DNA of 64,000 bases from Paenibacillus cellulosilyticus (GTDB lineage: Bacteria > Bacillota > Bacilli > Paenibacillales > Paenibacillaceae): the NCBI RefSeq assembly GCF_003182255.1, contig NZ_QGTQ01000030.1:1-64000 (forward strand), written 5' to 3'. Below, one piece after another: positions 35,340 through 43,647 of this stretch. A program made the position numbers and the translations under genes. Numbering within the stretch: the first letter of the stretch is position 1; each line of letters starts with the position of its first letter. The notes below the pieces were generated by a model. It saw nothing but the letters and a program-made list of their open reading frames with translations, did no database searches and was not told where the DNA came from.

Positions 35340-35933
35340 ATGTTCAAGTATCAAATTGATGAATCACTACACCTTTCTCTATTGGAAACGAGAGATGCGG
35401 AAGCGTTGTACAGATTAATAGACCGTAACAGAGCGTACATCGGAGAGTGGTTGAAGTTTCCTAGCATGACACTCCATGCGGATGATTCAAGAGCTTTCAT
35501 TGAGCGGACACGTCTACGTTTTGCGAAGGATGACGGCTATTGGCTTGGAATTTGGGATAACAATCAATTAGTAGGCTCTATTGGTTACTTATATATCAAT
35601 CAAGATGATCGTAAGACGGAGATTGGCTATTGGTTGGGGCAGGAGTTTGAGGGAAGAGGCATCATTACAAGATCGATTCGAGCACTCATAAACTACGCTT
35701 TCAGTGAACTTCATCTGAACAAAATCGAAATCGGAGCAGCTTCGAGCAATACGAGAAGTCGTGCGATCGCTGAACGTCTTGGCTTCCAGTGTGAAGGTGA
35801 GTTAAGAGATTACGAGTTTATCAATGGACGTTATCTTAATCGTGTGATCTATGGACTGAAGTCCAGCGAGTGGCGTTCGGAAAAATTAATCGCTGCTGGG
35901 CTCGATCAGCATGGCTATAAAGAAGAAACCTAG
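35340..35933 (+). CDS. GNAT acetyltransferase, RimL-like
   Basis: 197 aa. LSLLETRDAEALYRLID, EWLKFPSM, TEIGYWLGQEFEGRGI, acetyl-CoA loop FEGRGIITRS, then RSRAIAERLGF. Typical of ribosomal-protein-serine acetyltransferase relatives (YdaF type). ATG is close behind TAGGGGCAGCC. Fifteen bases separate it from the preceding GNAT gene. Confidence 0.85.
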   Translation: MFKYQIDESLHLSLLETRDAEALYRLIDRNRAYIGEWLKFPSMTLHADDSRAFIERTRLRFAKDDGYWLGIWDNNQLVGSIGYLYINQDDRKTEIGYWLGQEFEGRGIITRSIRALINYAFSELHLNKIEIGAASSNTRSRAIAERLGFQCEGELRDYEFINGRYLNRVIYGLKSSEWRSEKLIAAGLDQHGYKEET

Positions 35934-35947
35934 GGGGAACTAACTCA

Positions 35948-36388
35948 TTGATTCGTATAAAAGATGTCGATAAGCATAACTGGGAAGCGTGTATCCAATT
36001 GAAAGTGTCGGATGAACAGCAGGGGAACATTGCCTCTAATCTTTACTCGATCGCAGAGGCACAGTTTATTCCTGGATTTGTAACGAAGGCTACCTATTCG
36101 GACGATATTATAGTTGGCTTCGCGATGTATGGGCTGGACAGCGATGATTCTAATTATTGGATATATCGGTTTATGATCGACGAGCAGTATCAAGGTCAAG
36201 GATACGGTACGCAGGGCATGCAGCTCATTATAGATGACATTGCGGGAAAAGGAGATCGGACAGATGTTATTCATGTTGGCTATAAGCCAAACAATGAGTC
36301 TGCTCAGAATCTGTATGCAAGGGTCGGGTTTATTGAGGCGGGAATCGCACCATGGGGCGAAATGATAGCAACCTACCGGTTTAAATAA
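35948..36388 (+). CDS. GNAT acetyltransferase, BltD/spermine-type
   Basis: 146 aa. The pattern VGFAMYGLDSDDSNYWIYRF, then FMIDEQYQGQGYGTQGM and NESAQNLYARVGF closely follows the spermine/spermidine acetyltransferase BltD group of Bacillus. TTG start after TAGGGGGAA. A polyamine substrate is plausible from family resemblance. Confidence 0.8.
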   Translation: MIRIKDVDKHNWEACIQLKVSDEQQGNIASNLYSIAEAQFIPGFVTKATYSDDIIVGFAMYGLDSDDSNYWIYRFMIDEQYQGQGYGTQGMQLIIDDIAGKGDRTDVIHVGYKPNNESAQNLYARVGFIEAGIAPWGEMIATYRFK

Positions 36389-36442
36389 CAGTTAGCAGAC
36401 ACGACCACGATGGACTATAACGCTAGAAAGAGGGAGATATCT

Positions 36443-37090
36443 TTGCCTTGGCCGATGGTGCATTTTGCAATATCCGATTGCATCTATAAGGGTTCACCAA
36501 CCCGACAGCTTCTAATTGGCAGCATCGCTCCAGACTCCATCCATGCTAGAGGAAGCCATGTCACTCGCGAACAGAAAGGCTTCACGCACCTTGTTCATCA
36601 AGGAATCATGCCAACGAAGGAAATGATCTGGGACAAGTTCCTATCCTATTGGCCGCTATATGAAGAGCCGGAATGGAAAGATTTTGTTCTGGGTTATTTC
36701 TCACATATCTATACCGATCTCAGGTGGACCGAAACGTTATATACCGATTTCGAGCAGGCATATACAGGCGGACCAAGCGAGATGCGGGGGATCTATAATG
36801 AGGAAGTCAGTCAGGTGGAATTCGATCTCATTCGGTCGACGAGAGGTATGGAGTGTTGGACGGAGCTGCTGCGCCAGACAGATGGGTACACGATAGACCC
36901 GTTCGTGACCCAACAAGAAGTGAGTCAGTATCGGAATGAGAAGGTGGAATGGCTGCGGGATACGAGGAACGAGCCGCATATTACGCCGATTTATTTTACA
37001 ACAGATCGGGTGGAGCGGTTTATCCAGCAGACGGCGCAGGAGATTCAAGAGCTGTTGAAGGAATGGTTACCCGTTAGTGATAAGAGGTAG
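36443..37090 (+). CDS. zinc-dependent phospholipase C-like protein
   Basis: 215 aa from TTG, five bases after AGGGAGA; begins PWPMVHFAISD, the usual opening of this family. Metal-ligand residues are visible in IGSIAPDSIHARG, FTHLVH and GYFSHIYTDLRW. Probably a cytoplasmic Zn-dependent hydrolase of the Zn_dep_PLPC fold; no signal peptide. An upstream in-frame ATG at 36410 lacks a ribosome site. Confidence 0.8.
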   Translation: MPWPMVHFAISDCIYKGSPTRQLLIGSIAPDSIHARGSHVTREQKGFTHLVHQGIMPTKEMIWDKFLSYWPLYEEPEWKDFVLGYFSHIYTDLRWTETLYTDFEQAYTGGPSEMRGIYNEEVSQVEFDLIRSTRGMECWTELLRQTDGYTIDPFVTQQEVSQYRNEKVEWLRDTRNEPHITPIYFTTDRVERFIQQTAQEIQELLKEWLPVSDKR

Positions 37091-37103
37091 AGGAGAGACG
37101 AAC

Positions 37104-37655
37104 GTGAACGATTTTCCCAAGCTAGCAACGAATCGATTAGTACTCCGCCAGCTGCGCAATGAGGACGCGGGGGATGTGTTTCACTATTTTGCCCAAGATG
37201 AAGTGACGCAATATTATGATCTGGCAAGCTTCACGGAGCAGAGGCAAGCGGAAGAGTTAATTGAACAGTGGAATGACCGATTCAGGCGCTCGGAAGGGAT
37301 CAGATGGGGTATTACGCTCATGGGTGAGGATCGGATCATCGGGACTTGTGGCTTCCACAGCTGGTCGAAGGAGCATAATAAATCAGAGATTGGTTATGAA
37401 CTAGCTCCTGAGTACTGGCGGCAAGGGCTGATGTCGGAGGCGCTCGCGGCGGTTATTGCTTATGGGTTCGAGGAATTGAAGTTAAATCGGATTGAGGCAC
37501 TCATTGATCCGGATAATATTAGCTCAAGAAAGCTGCTTGTGAAGTCTGGATTACGAGAAGAGGGCCTATTACGGGACTATTACTTTGAGAAAGGTCAGTA
37601 CGTAGACGCGGTCATGTTCTCTATTTTACATAAGGAGTATACAACAGGGGGCTAA
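37104..37655 (+). CDS. GNAT acetyltransferase, RimJ/RimL-like
   Basis: 183 aa from GTG after GAGGAGAG. LATNRLVLRQLRNEDAGDVF start, SEIGYELAPEYWRQGLMSEA acetyl-CoA segment, then NISSRKLLVKSGL and a RDYYFEKGQYVD ending. A very common RimJ/RimL type. Confidence 0.85.
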   Translation: MNDFPKLATNRLVLRQLRNEDAGDVFHYFAQDEVTQYYDLASFTEQRQAEELIEQWNDRFRRSEGIRWGITLMGEDRIIGTCGFHSWSKEHNKSEIGYELAPEYWRQGLMSEALAAVIAYGFEELKLNRIEALIDPDNISSRKLLVKSGLREEGLLRDYYFEKGQYVDAVMFSILHKEYTTGG

Positions 37656-37662
37656 CGAAACG

Positions 37663-37710
37663 ATGGGTACAAAATTCGGCAACTTGCATGTGAAGACAGA
37701 CAACGTTTGA
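37663..37710 (+). pseudogene. 15-residue N-terminal stub
   Basis: ATG and 14 more codons (MGTKFGNLHVKTDNV) then TGA. This resembles the conserved first residues of a Bacillales protein family that I cannot name. No ribosome site beyond GGGGGCTAACG. The rest of the 232-base gap to 37887 is A+T-rich and holds nothing I recognise. Confidence 0.25.
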
Positions 37711-37887
37711 GGGGAAATATATGAAAGTTGATTTGAATGAATGCAAAGGATTTAATTGAAAAATATGAAATAAATTGTTAGAATTTTCCCTGAGTATCTC
37801 ATTCATTGTCGCACACAGGTTTGACCTCAAGAAAGATCGATAGAGTAGGCATAACAATTCTATGACTATGAGGCGGAGGCGTTAGGT

Positions 37888-38373
37888 GTGGAAAGTCGGA
37901 TTGTTGAACGAAAGGGTATGCTGCTAGCAGGGCTTGCGGCCAATGTGACGCTGGGAGATGTGGAATCGGGTCTTACCATTCAACTGTCGGAACAGTTTAA
38001 TACGAGACGATCCGAGATCAACAACGAGATCAATACGCGAGAAGTGTTCGGCCTGTCAACCGACCCTGAGAATTATAATCCTGAAACAGACAAGTTCGAG
38101 TTTTTCATTGGGGTTGAAGTAGCGGCAGCAGAAGAGCTGCCGGATGGCATGGTTTATCGGGAAGTACAACCAAGTGAATATGTTGTATTCTCGTTCGAAG
38201 GCGCAGCCGACAACGCTGGTCCTGTTCATCATTATTTGTACTCCACATGGCTCAATAACAGCGACTACCAGCTGGCAAGTTCTTATAATATCGAGGTTTA
38301 TGATGAACGGAATAAAGGCCCGCATGCGGCGGACTCGATAACGGATATTTATTTTCCAATCGTGAAGAAGTAA
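37888..38373 (+). CDS. GyrI-like/effector-binding domain protein
   Basis: 161 aa from GTG after GGCGGAGG. Stand-alone GyrI-type ligand-binding domain: FEFFIGVEVAAAEELPDGM, then YREVQPSEYVVFSFEG and the final DIYFPI strand. Such proteins bind or hydrolyse hydrophobic drugs, or inhibit gyrase. A second, broken GyrI-like gene is the IS passenger at 24067. Confidence 0.75.
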   Translation: MESRIVERKGMLLAGLAANVTLGDVESGLTIQLSEQFNTRRSEINNEINTREVFGLSTDPENYNPETDKFEFFIGVEVAAAEELPDGMVYREVQPSEYVVFSFEGAADNAGPVHHYLYSTWLNNSDYQLASSYNIEVYDERNKGPHAADSITDIYFPIVKK

Positions 38374-38403
38374 TGAAGTAACCCGAATAGAAGAATGTTC
38401 AAC

Positions 38404-38445
38404 GCACCGCCTCGGACCGTGAAAGGTCTCAGGTGGTGCTTTTTT
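38404..38445 (+). terminator. rho-independent terminator
   Basis: Outer stem GCACCGCCT / AGGTGGTGC (one G-T pair), inner stem GACC / GGTC, followed by six T. Confidence 0.85.
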
Positions 38446-38458
38446 GCGCTGCAAGAAA

Positions 38459-38496
38459 ATAGTGCCAACCATAATTAGATGGGATACAATACCAAT
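38459..38496 (+). repeat. boundary repeat copy 2 (ATAGTGCCA-N11-ATGGGATACAATACCAAT)
   Basis: Identical blocks and identical spacing to 14526-14563, again starting 13 bases after a terminator T-run. The following gene starts 45 bases downstream, which suits a promoter. Confidence 0.6.
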
Positions 38497-38540
38497 AACG
38501 AAGTTTGATTGATTCTGTTGGTGCCGAAAGGATCATTGAC

Positions 38541-39002
38541 ATGAGAGATAAAATCTTATTCATCATGACACATATCGTCGGTTCAACCATATACAAGATT
38601 GGTAGAGCAGGAGACATGGTGTGGCTCTCCATTGGTGAGCCAACGACAACAAAAGGAATACTCGGTAGGAAAACCGTGTACAAATATGCGATCCATCTAC
38701 AATGCCCATGGGTACTAACCTATGAGGGCAATGTTTGGATGGAAGAGGCTGATAGGCTGGATATGAATGGACAGTCCAGATTTGATTATTTAGTTGATGG
38801 TGTGCCGCTGCCGCTGCGCATCGTTGCAGTGGATGCCGATGAATACGGTGGATTTTATATGAAGCTAGACAACAAATGGATGCTGCAAGCGTACATACCG
38901 CAGGATAACCCGGAGAAAGAGCTGTGGAGATTCATTGAATTCATGGGCAGCGAAGAAGAAAGCAAACACTTCGTCATATCCGGTTCTAGAATTGAAGAGT
39001 AG
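38541..39002 (+). CDS. hypothetical protein
   Basis: 153 aa, cytoplasmic, with a small cluster VGSTIYKIGRAGDMVWLSIG at the N terminus and a FIEFMGSEEESKHFVISGS end. I recognise no family. ATG is eight bases after AAAGGA. It follows a terminator and candidate promoter, so it may start a transcription unit. Confidence 0.6.
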   Translation: MRDKILFIMTHIVGSTIYKIGRAGDMVWLSIGEPTTTKGILGRKTVYKYAIHLQCPWVLTYEGNVWMEEADRLDMNGQSRFDYLVDGVPLPLRIVAVDADEYGGFYMKLDNKWMLQAYIPQDNPEKELWRFIEFMGSEEESKHFVISGSRIEE

Positions 39003-39017
39003 ATAGGGGGGCGGGTA

Positions 39018-39440
39018 ATGACGATCATACTTCGAACGGCGTCAACGGGTGATTGCAATGAACTCTTCAAATTGGCTTCTCAGTTAGCGACAAGCTACGT
39101 GTTGGAGCGGGACGCTTTTGCGAAAGCTTATTCCTCTCTTGTGACAGCTCCCCATGTTGATCTTGTTATTGCCGAGTCCGACTCTACAGTTGTTGGCTAT
39201 GTGCTCGCTTTCCATCACCAGACCTTCTACGCGAATGGCATGGTGAGTTGGGTTGAGGAGATCTTCGTACAAGAAGAATTTCGGCGCCAAAATATCGGTA
39301 ATCAACTCATGAACGAAGTTGAAGCGAGAGCGCACAAGCGAGGATCGAAGCTGGTTGCGTTGGCGACTCGCAGAGCTGCGCATTTCTATGAGTCAATTGG
39401 ATATAAGGAGTCTGCGACTTATTATAAGAAATCATTGTGA
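39018..39440 (+). CDS. GNAT acetyltransferase
   Basis: 140 aa. LRTASTGDCNELFKLASQLA start, WVEEIFVQEEFRRQNIGNQL (acetyl-CoA loop with RRQNIG), AAHFYESIGY. ATG after AGGGGGGCGGGTA. Its stop abuts the next gene's leader. Confidence 0.85.
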   Translation: MTIILRTASTGDCNELFKLASQLATSYVLERDAFAKAYSSLVTAPHVDLVIAESDSTVVGYVLAFHHQTFYANGMVSWVEEIFVQEEFRRQNIGNQLMNEVEARAHKRGSKLVALATRRAAHFYESIGYKESATYYKKSL

Positions 39441-39479
39441 TTGAGAAGGAGGCTGAATACAATCGACATTCGGACACCT

Positions 39480-40007
39480 ATGACAATTGCTATCGCCGCT
39501 GTCTCTGGCGGAGGGAAAACGACGGTGACCTCGCGTTTGGGTGAAAGACTGCCGAATGCGATAGCACTGTATTTTGATGAGTATGATCTTGCAGGGCCTG
39601 ATGATATCCTCGACTGGGTAGAACGAGGAGCGAACCATAACGAATGGAACATTGATCCCATTCTAGCTGATATTACGAAGCTCATACATTCCGGTGAAGT
39701 CGAGTATGTCCTGTTGGATTATCCATTTGCCAATTTACATAATAATCTGAAGACGATCGATCTAACGATTTTTATCGATACCCCATTGGACATTGCCATG
39801 GCGCGCCGGATATTACGAGATTTCGGAAACATGAATACGGAAGAGATCATGAATGAAATGCAGTTCTATCTGACAAGAGGAAGACTTGGTTATGAGAGTA
39901 TGCTGACTACGATCAAGCCTCATTCAGATGTCGTTATTAACGGGACCTTGCCTGTTGATGAGATCGTTCGGATAATCGAGCAGGAGATAGCAGGGCTGGA
40001 ACAATAA
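39480..40007 (+). CDS. P-loop kinase, uridine kinase-like
   Basis: 175 aa from ATG 39480. Walker A AAVSGGGKTT at residues 6-15, ALYFDEYDLAGPDD, LLDYPFANLH, and the lid MARRILRDFGN. Resembles 32134-32739. The start is uncertain: the strong GAAGGAGG ends 27 bases upstream, and the codon at proper spacing (39462) is ATC; TTG 39441 overlaps the ribosome site. Confidence 0.7.
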   Translation: MTIAIAAVSGGGKTTVTSRLGERLPNAIALYFDEYDLAGPDDILDWVERGANHNEWNIDPILADITKLIHSGEVEYVLLDYPFANLHNNLKTIDLTIFIDTPLDIAMARRILRDFGNMNTEEIMNEMQFYLTRGRLGYESMLTTIKPHSDVVINGTLPVDEIVRIIEQEIAGLEQ

Positions 40008-40035
40008 TAACAACGATGCATCTAAAGGAGAACCT

Positions 40036-40467
40036 ATGAACCAACCACAATATACGACCTCGCTGAGATTACCGACCTTCGCAGAATATAAGAGCATATT
40101 TGAAGCGGTTGGCTGGGCCGATTATTTGAACCTTGACGTAGTTGAACAGTCGTTGAAGCAGTCCTTATTCGGCGTTGTTATTCAACATGGTGACGAGACT
40201 ATTGGGATGGGCCGCGTGGTAGGGGACGGAATGATCTATTTCTATATCCAGGACATTGCTGTTGTGCCAGCGCATCAGAATCAAGGGATTGGAAGACAGA
40301 TCATGGATGTCATTACCGATTATCTGAAGCACCATGCGCCAGAGAAAGCTTTTATCGGCTTGTTTGCCTCGCAAGGCAAAGAGCCATTTTATAATCGATA
40401 CGGCTTTAATCGCCATGATGGAATGACGGGAATGTTCGGCGTTATTCATGAGGGGGAGATCAAATAG
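40036..40467 (+). CDS. GNAT acetyltransferase
   Basis: 143 aa. YIQDIAVVPAHQNQGIGRQIM acetyl-CoA region (split here as DIAVVPAHQNQGIGR), FIGLFASQGKEPFYNRYGF end block. This is a frequent aminoglycoside/small-amine GNAT subgroup. ATG after AAAGGAGAACC. The stop TAG overlaps the possible ATA start of the lipoprotein gene. Confidence 0.85.
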   Translation: MNQPQYTTSLRLPTFAEYKSIFEAVGWADYLNLDVVEQSLKQSLFGVVIQHGDETIGMGRVVGDGMIYFYIQDIAVVPAHQNQGIGRQIMDVITDYLKHHAPEKAFIGLFASQGKEPFYNRYGFNRHDGMTGMFGVIHEGEIK

Positions 40468-41108
40468 CAAGTGTTAGGAGATACGTTATCCTGCTAAGTT
40501 GTTTGCTGCTGCTCGCTGGATGTGATTCTAGATCAACGGAAACTGCTAAAGTTGTTAATGAGCAATCGGTTAAGGAACAAAATAAGAATGATGCTGTTGC
40601 GATGACGTTTATCGTTTTTGAAGACAACGAGTATGCGACGATGAAGGCGGCTGGAGCAGTTAATGCAATTATATATGACCTATCCAATATGCAAGAGCAG
40701 ACACAAATAGAATTTTGGATCGAGCATTACGTCAACGGAAAGATGCAAGAGAAGCTAATGAGCTTCGAATCTGAAGTTGGTGATCCGAGTGCAGGGCATA
40801 AGCTGTATTTCTCCACGATGGATGAGTCTAATGATGAGCAGCTATGGACGGTGGCGTTCCGAGAAGGGAACAGCGTTGCTTCTGCGAAAGGGAGAGTTAA
40901 ATCGGATGCGGCACAATCGCGCATGATGCATCCTGTGAATGAGATCTTACTCTCAACTGAACAAGAAACAATAGCATCTATCATGATTGGTGCAGGTTAT
41001 GATAATCAGGTCATTCCAGAGGGAGAACAGCAGGAGGAAGAATCGAGTGTTATCACTTCCTTCCCTGAGGTATTTATACTTATGTGTAAAATATCATATC
41101 TGAGCTGA
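40464..41108 (+). CDS. lipoprotein of unknown function, possible ATA start
   Basis: The frame reads RRYVILLSCLLLLAGC, a full lipoprotein signal with lipobox LAGC, so the mature protein is membrane-anchored outside the cell. The only codon at the right place is ATA 40464, five bases after AGGGGGAG; the first TTG (40503) lies inside the signal peptide and would remove the basic end. Mature part about 190 aa, beta-rich, with no recognised domain. It ends in an odd hydrophobic tail, possibly a late frameshift. Confidence 0.6.
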   Translation: MASVRRYVILLSCLLLLAGCDSRSTETAKVVNEQSVKEQNKNDAVAMTFIVFEDNEYATMKAAGAVNAIIYDLSNMQEQTQIEFWIEHYVNGKMQEKLMSFESEVGDPSAGHKLYFSTMDESNDEQLWTVAFREGNSVASAKGRVKSDAAQSRMMHPVNEILLSTEQETIASIMIGAGYDNQVIPEGEQQEEESSVITSFPEVFILMCKISYLS

Positions 41109-41130
41109 ACGCTCTTGATGGAGGCTTCAA

Positions 41131-41289
41131 ATGCAGAAAGCAATCGTCGTCTATTTTCTAACGGAGAAGAAAAATAACGTGAGTGAGCTTAATCAGCTTC
41201 TAGCTGATGGCTGGAAGGTCGTAAGTCAGAATCCGATGAGTGGCAGTCAATCGAATGCATCCTTGTCGCTCGTGATTGTTGAGAAATAG
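41131..41289 (+). CDS. small DUF4177-like protein
   Basis: 52 aa: strand AIVVYFL, helix VSELNQLLADGWKVVSQNP, then a serine-rich turn and strand LSLVIVEK. The ELNxxLxxGWKVV pattern resembles DUF4177-type small proteins. ATG follows GGAGGCTTCAA. Complete and well placed despite its size. Confidence 0.6.
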   Translation: MQKAIVVYFLTEKKNNVSELNQLLADGWKVVSQNPMSGSQSNASLSLVIVEK

Positions 41290-41336
41290 GGCAAACAACC
41301 CTGAATGTATGCCTTACAGATGAAGGAGGCTAACCT

Positions 41337-41774
41337 ATGATTCCACAACGAGTAAGTCTCGTAACGATTGGTGCTTGGAACTTGCCTGAACTGCGTTCAT
41401 TTTATCTGAGATTAGGATGGACAGAAACCGAGTGGAGCAATGATGAATATTGCGTCTTCTTAACAGCTGGCGGCATGCTGTCGATCTGGCCGATCGAGGA
41501 GATGATGAAAGGTATCGATCTGCCGAAGCCAGCGGGGCCGCAGTATTTCAGAGGTGTAACCTTAAGCATAAACACTGATTACGCCGAACAAGTGGACAAG
41601 GTGATTGAGTTGGCTCGCCAAGCAGGCGCAGTCATCGTTCACGAACCAAATAACGCATTCTGGGGCGGCAGGACAGGCGGTTTCCTAGACCCAGAGAACA
41701 ACTACTGGGAGGTTGCCTTTAACCCGAAGTCTGAATTTGATGAGCGCGGCGCAATGATCGCAATGAATGGCTAA
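41337..41774 (+). CDS. VOC/glyoxalase family protein
   Basis: 145 aa. VSLVTIGAWNLPELRSFYLRL opens the domain (NLPELRSFY), the middle has a FRGVTLSINTDY strand and the end reads GFLDPENNYWEVAF with the Glu metal ligand. ATG lies close to AAGGAGG. Substrate unknown. Confidence 0.85.
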   Translation: MIPQRVSLVTIGAWNLPELRSFYLRLGWTETEWSNDEYCVFLTAGGMLSIWPIEEMMKGIDLPKPAGPQYFRGVTLSINTDYAEQVDKVIELARQAGAVIVHEPNNAFWGGRTGGFLDPENNYWEVAFNPKSEFDERGAMIAMNG

Positions 41775-41788
41775 CGAGGTGGACAGTT

Positions 41789-42256
41789 TTGATTAAAGTG
41801 ACGACACAGATTGAGATCGACGCTCCGATACAGCTATGTTTTGACCTGGCGCGGGATATCGAGATTCATACGAGAACGGTGTGGAAGCATACAAGAGAGC
41901 GAGCGATTCACGGCGTCACGTCTGGACCGATTGGAGAGGGCGAGACGGTTACGTTTGAAGCAACACATCTGGGGGTTAGGCAGCGATTAACTTCCAAAAT
42001 TACAGCGTATGAGGAGCCAACTTTATTCGTTGATGAAATGCAGAAAGGCGCATTCAAACGACTGCGGCATACGCATGATTTTCAAGAGCGGGACGGCAAG
42101 ACGGTAATGACCGATGTACTGGAATTCGAAGCGCCGCTCGGCCCGCTTGGATTCCTTGCAGAACGGCTGGTGCTGAAGTGGTACATGAGACGATTTCTTG
42201 AGCATCGCAATCTCGAGCTGAAGAAGCTCGCGGAAGAGATGGTTCAACGACAATAG
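41789..42256 (+). CDS. SRPBCC/polyketide cyclase-like protein
   Basis: 155 aa from TTG after GAGGTGG. TTQIEIDAPIQLCFDLARDI start, then ITAYEEPTLFVDEM and a C-terminal amphipathic helix LEHRNLELKKLAEE. Helix-grip fold that binds hydrophobic ligands. Second SRPBCC gene in the array. Confidence 0.8.
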   Translation: MIKVTTQIEIDAPIQLCFDLARDIEIHTRTVWKHTRERAIHGVTSGPIGEGETVTFEATHLGVRQRLTSKITAYEEPTLFVDEMQKGAFKRLRHTHDFQERDGKTVMTDVLEFEAPLGPLGFLAERLVLKWYMRRFLEHRNLELKKLAEEMVQRQ

Positions 42257-42279
42257 TTACTCGAAAAGGGGAGAATGGC

Positions 42280-42396
42280 ATGCATTTTGTATGGTCAACG
42301 GCGGTTATACAAGTGATTTCAACGGTAATTCTAGTGTTGTTGGGGTATGTGATTTACCGGATCGGTAAGCCTCGTAAGAAAAAAGCTTCCCGATAG
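42280..42396 (+). CDS. 38-residue single-helix membrane protein
   Basis: ATG after GGGGAGAATGGC; one membrane helix (AVIQVISTVILVLLGYVIY) then a strongly basic tail GKPRKKKASR. This looks like a real small protein of a type seen several times in the array (15725, 18955, 55383). Function unknown. Confidence 0.5.
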   Translation: MHFVWSTAVIQVISTVILVLLGYVIYRIGKPRKKKASR

Positions 42397-42453
42397 AGAG
42401 GATACTTCGTGGCAGAGGCTGGTTATCAAAGCGCTAATGAAGAGGGGGGTCCT

Positions 42454-42966
42454 ATGCGAAGTTTAATCCTCTATAACTGGGAAGTTCGAGATGCGTATTT
42501 TCAAGCTTTTGAGGCATTACCCGTGGAGGAGCTCACCAAAGATCGACAAGCAGGCTTAGGCTCCATAGTGAAAACGTTGTTCCATATCATCGATGTGGAG
42601 TACAGCTGGGTCTGTGTTATAGCAGGTAAGCCGGATATGGAGTTTGATTCAGCAGCATACGGAGACATACAGTCACTTGCTGCATTATCCAATCAGCTGA
42701 GAGCTGAAATTCGCAATGACCTACTTGCATTGCAGATGGAGAACCTCGAGTATGAATACATAACAGCACCATGGATGACGCAAACGTTCAGCAAAGCGGA
42801 GATATTGAAGCATCTGATCGTCCATGAGGTGCATCACGTAGGTCAGCTATCCATATGGGCAAGAGAATTAGGAATCGAACCTGTCAGTGCTAATTTTATC
42901 GGCAAAGATTTGTTCAATAAAACAAAAGCTGCGTTCTCCACGGAGGATGAACCTACAAACATGTAG
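42454..42966 (+). CDS. DinB family protein
   Basis: 170 aa from ATG after GAGGGGGG. LILYNWEVRDAYFQAFEAL start, a metal His in VKTLFHIIDVEYSWV and the second site in LIVHEVHHVGQLS. Four-helix DinB fold; relatives are thiol-dependent S-transferases or metal-dependent hydrolases. Substrate unknown. Confidence 0.8.
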   Translation: MRSLILYNWEVRDAYFQAFEALPVEELTKDRQAGLGSIVKTLFHIIDVEYSWVCVIAGKPDMEFDSAAYGDIQSLAALSNQLRAEIRNDLLALQMENLEYEYITAPWMTQTFSKAEILKHLIVHEVHHVGQLSIWARELGIEPVSANFIGKDLFNKTKAAFSTEDEPTNM

Positions 42967-43026
42967 AATAGGTATCCAGAACATTGGGATTCACCTTCGA
43001 GCTTTCAAAGTCATAGTCGCCTTTGG

Positions 43027-43058
43027 GCCAGCCTCGCATCCCTGTGAGGGTGGCTTTG
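43027..43058 (+). terminator. probable terminator
   Basis: Stem GCCAGCCTCGCA with TGTGAGGGTGGC, one mismatch and one G-T pair, loop TCCC, followed by only TTTG. A weak T-run but a strong hairpin. Confidence 0.55.
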
Positions 43059-43105
43059 TCATCTCAATAAGGGATAACATACTTCAAGGAGGGACAAGTA
43101 CAATC

Positions 43106-43645
43106 ATGACAACCTTTTATTTGGTCAGGCACGCAGAGCCGGATTGGGCATTCAAGAATGCGAGAAATTTGCGAGGTGCAATGAGAGATTATGTACCATT
43201 GACTGCGAACGGTCTGCAGCAGGCAGAACAAATCGTTGATGCGCATCCTTTTATTCGAGAAAGTGAACTAGTTCTGTCCTCTCCATTCACGCGGTCTCTA
43301 CATACAGCTGCTATCATCAATCGACAATTAGTGCTGCCTATCCTCGTTGAGTATGATCTTCACGAATGGATTCCCGATAACTTCGAGCTGAATACACATG
43401 CAGAGATTACTGCCTTAACCAAGGAGTTCTTCGCACATGAAGGGCGGCACCCTGAAGGGGAACCAAAGATCTGGGAGACGAAACAAAGTGTCGTAGATCG
43501 AACAAGGGCTGCGCTAGCAAAGTACCTCGATTACTCGAAGGTTATCGTCGTCTGTCATGGGATGGTCATTACAAGCCTGCTGGATTACGGCTATGAGGAA
43601 GTCGAATTAGGCAGCGTACATCCTTATGTCATGGAGAGAGCTTAA
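43106..43645 (+). CDS. histidine phosphatase family protein
   Basis: 179 aa. FYLVRHAEPDW catalytic motif at residues 4-14, LSSPFTRSLHTAAI, VVCHGMVITSLL. ATG is eleven bases after AAGGAGGGA. Third histidine phosphatase of the array; followed two bases later by a Nudix gene, so the pair may be co-translated and could process related phosphorylated compounds. Confidence 0.85.
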   Translation: MTTFYLVRHAEPDWAFKNARNLRGAMRDYVPLTANGLQQAEQIVDAHPFIRESELVLSSPFTRSLHTAAIINRQLVLPILVEYDLHEWIPDNFELNTHAEITALTKEFFAHEGRHPEGEPKIWETKQSVVDRTRAALAKYLDYSKVIVVCHGMVITSLLDYGYEEVELGSVHPYVMERA

Positions 43646-43647
43646 AG

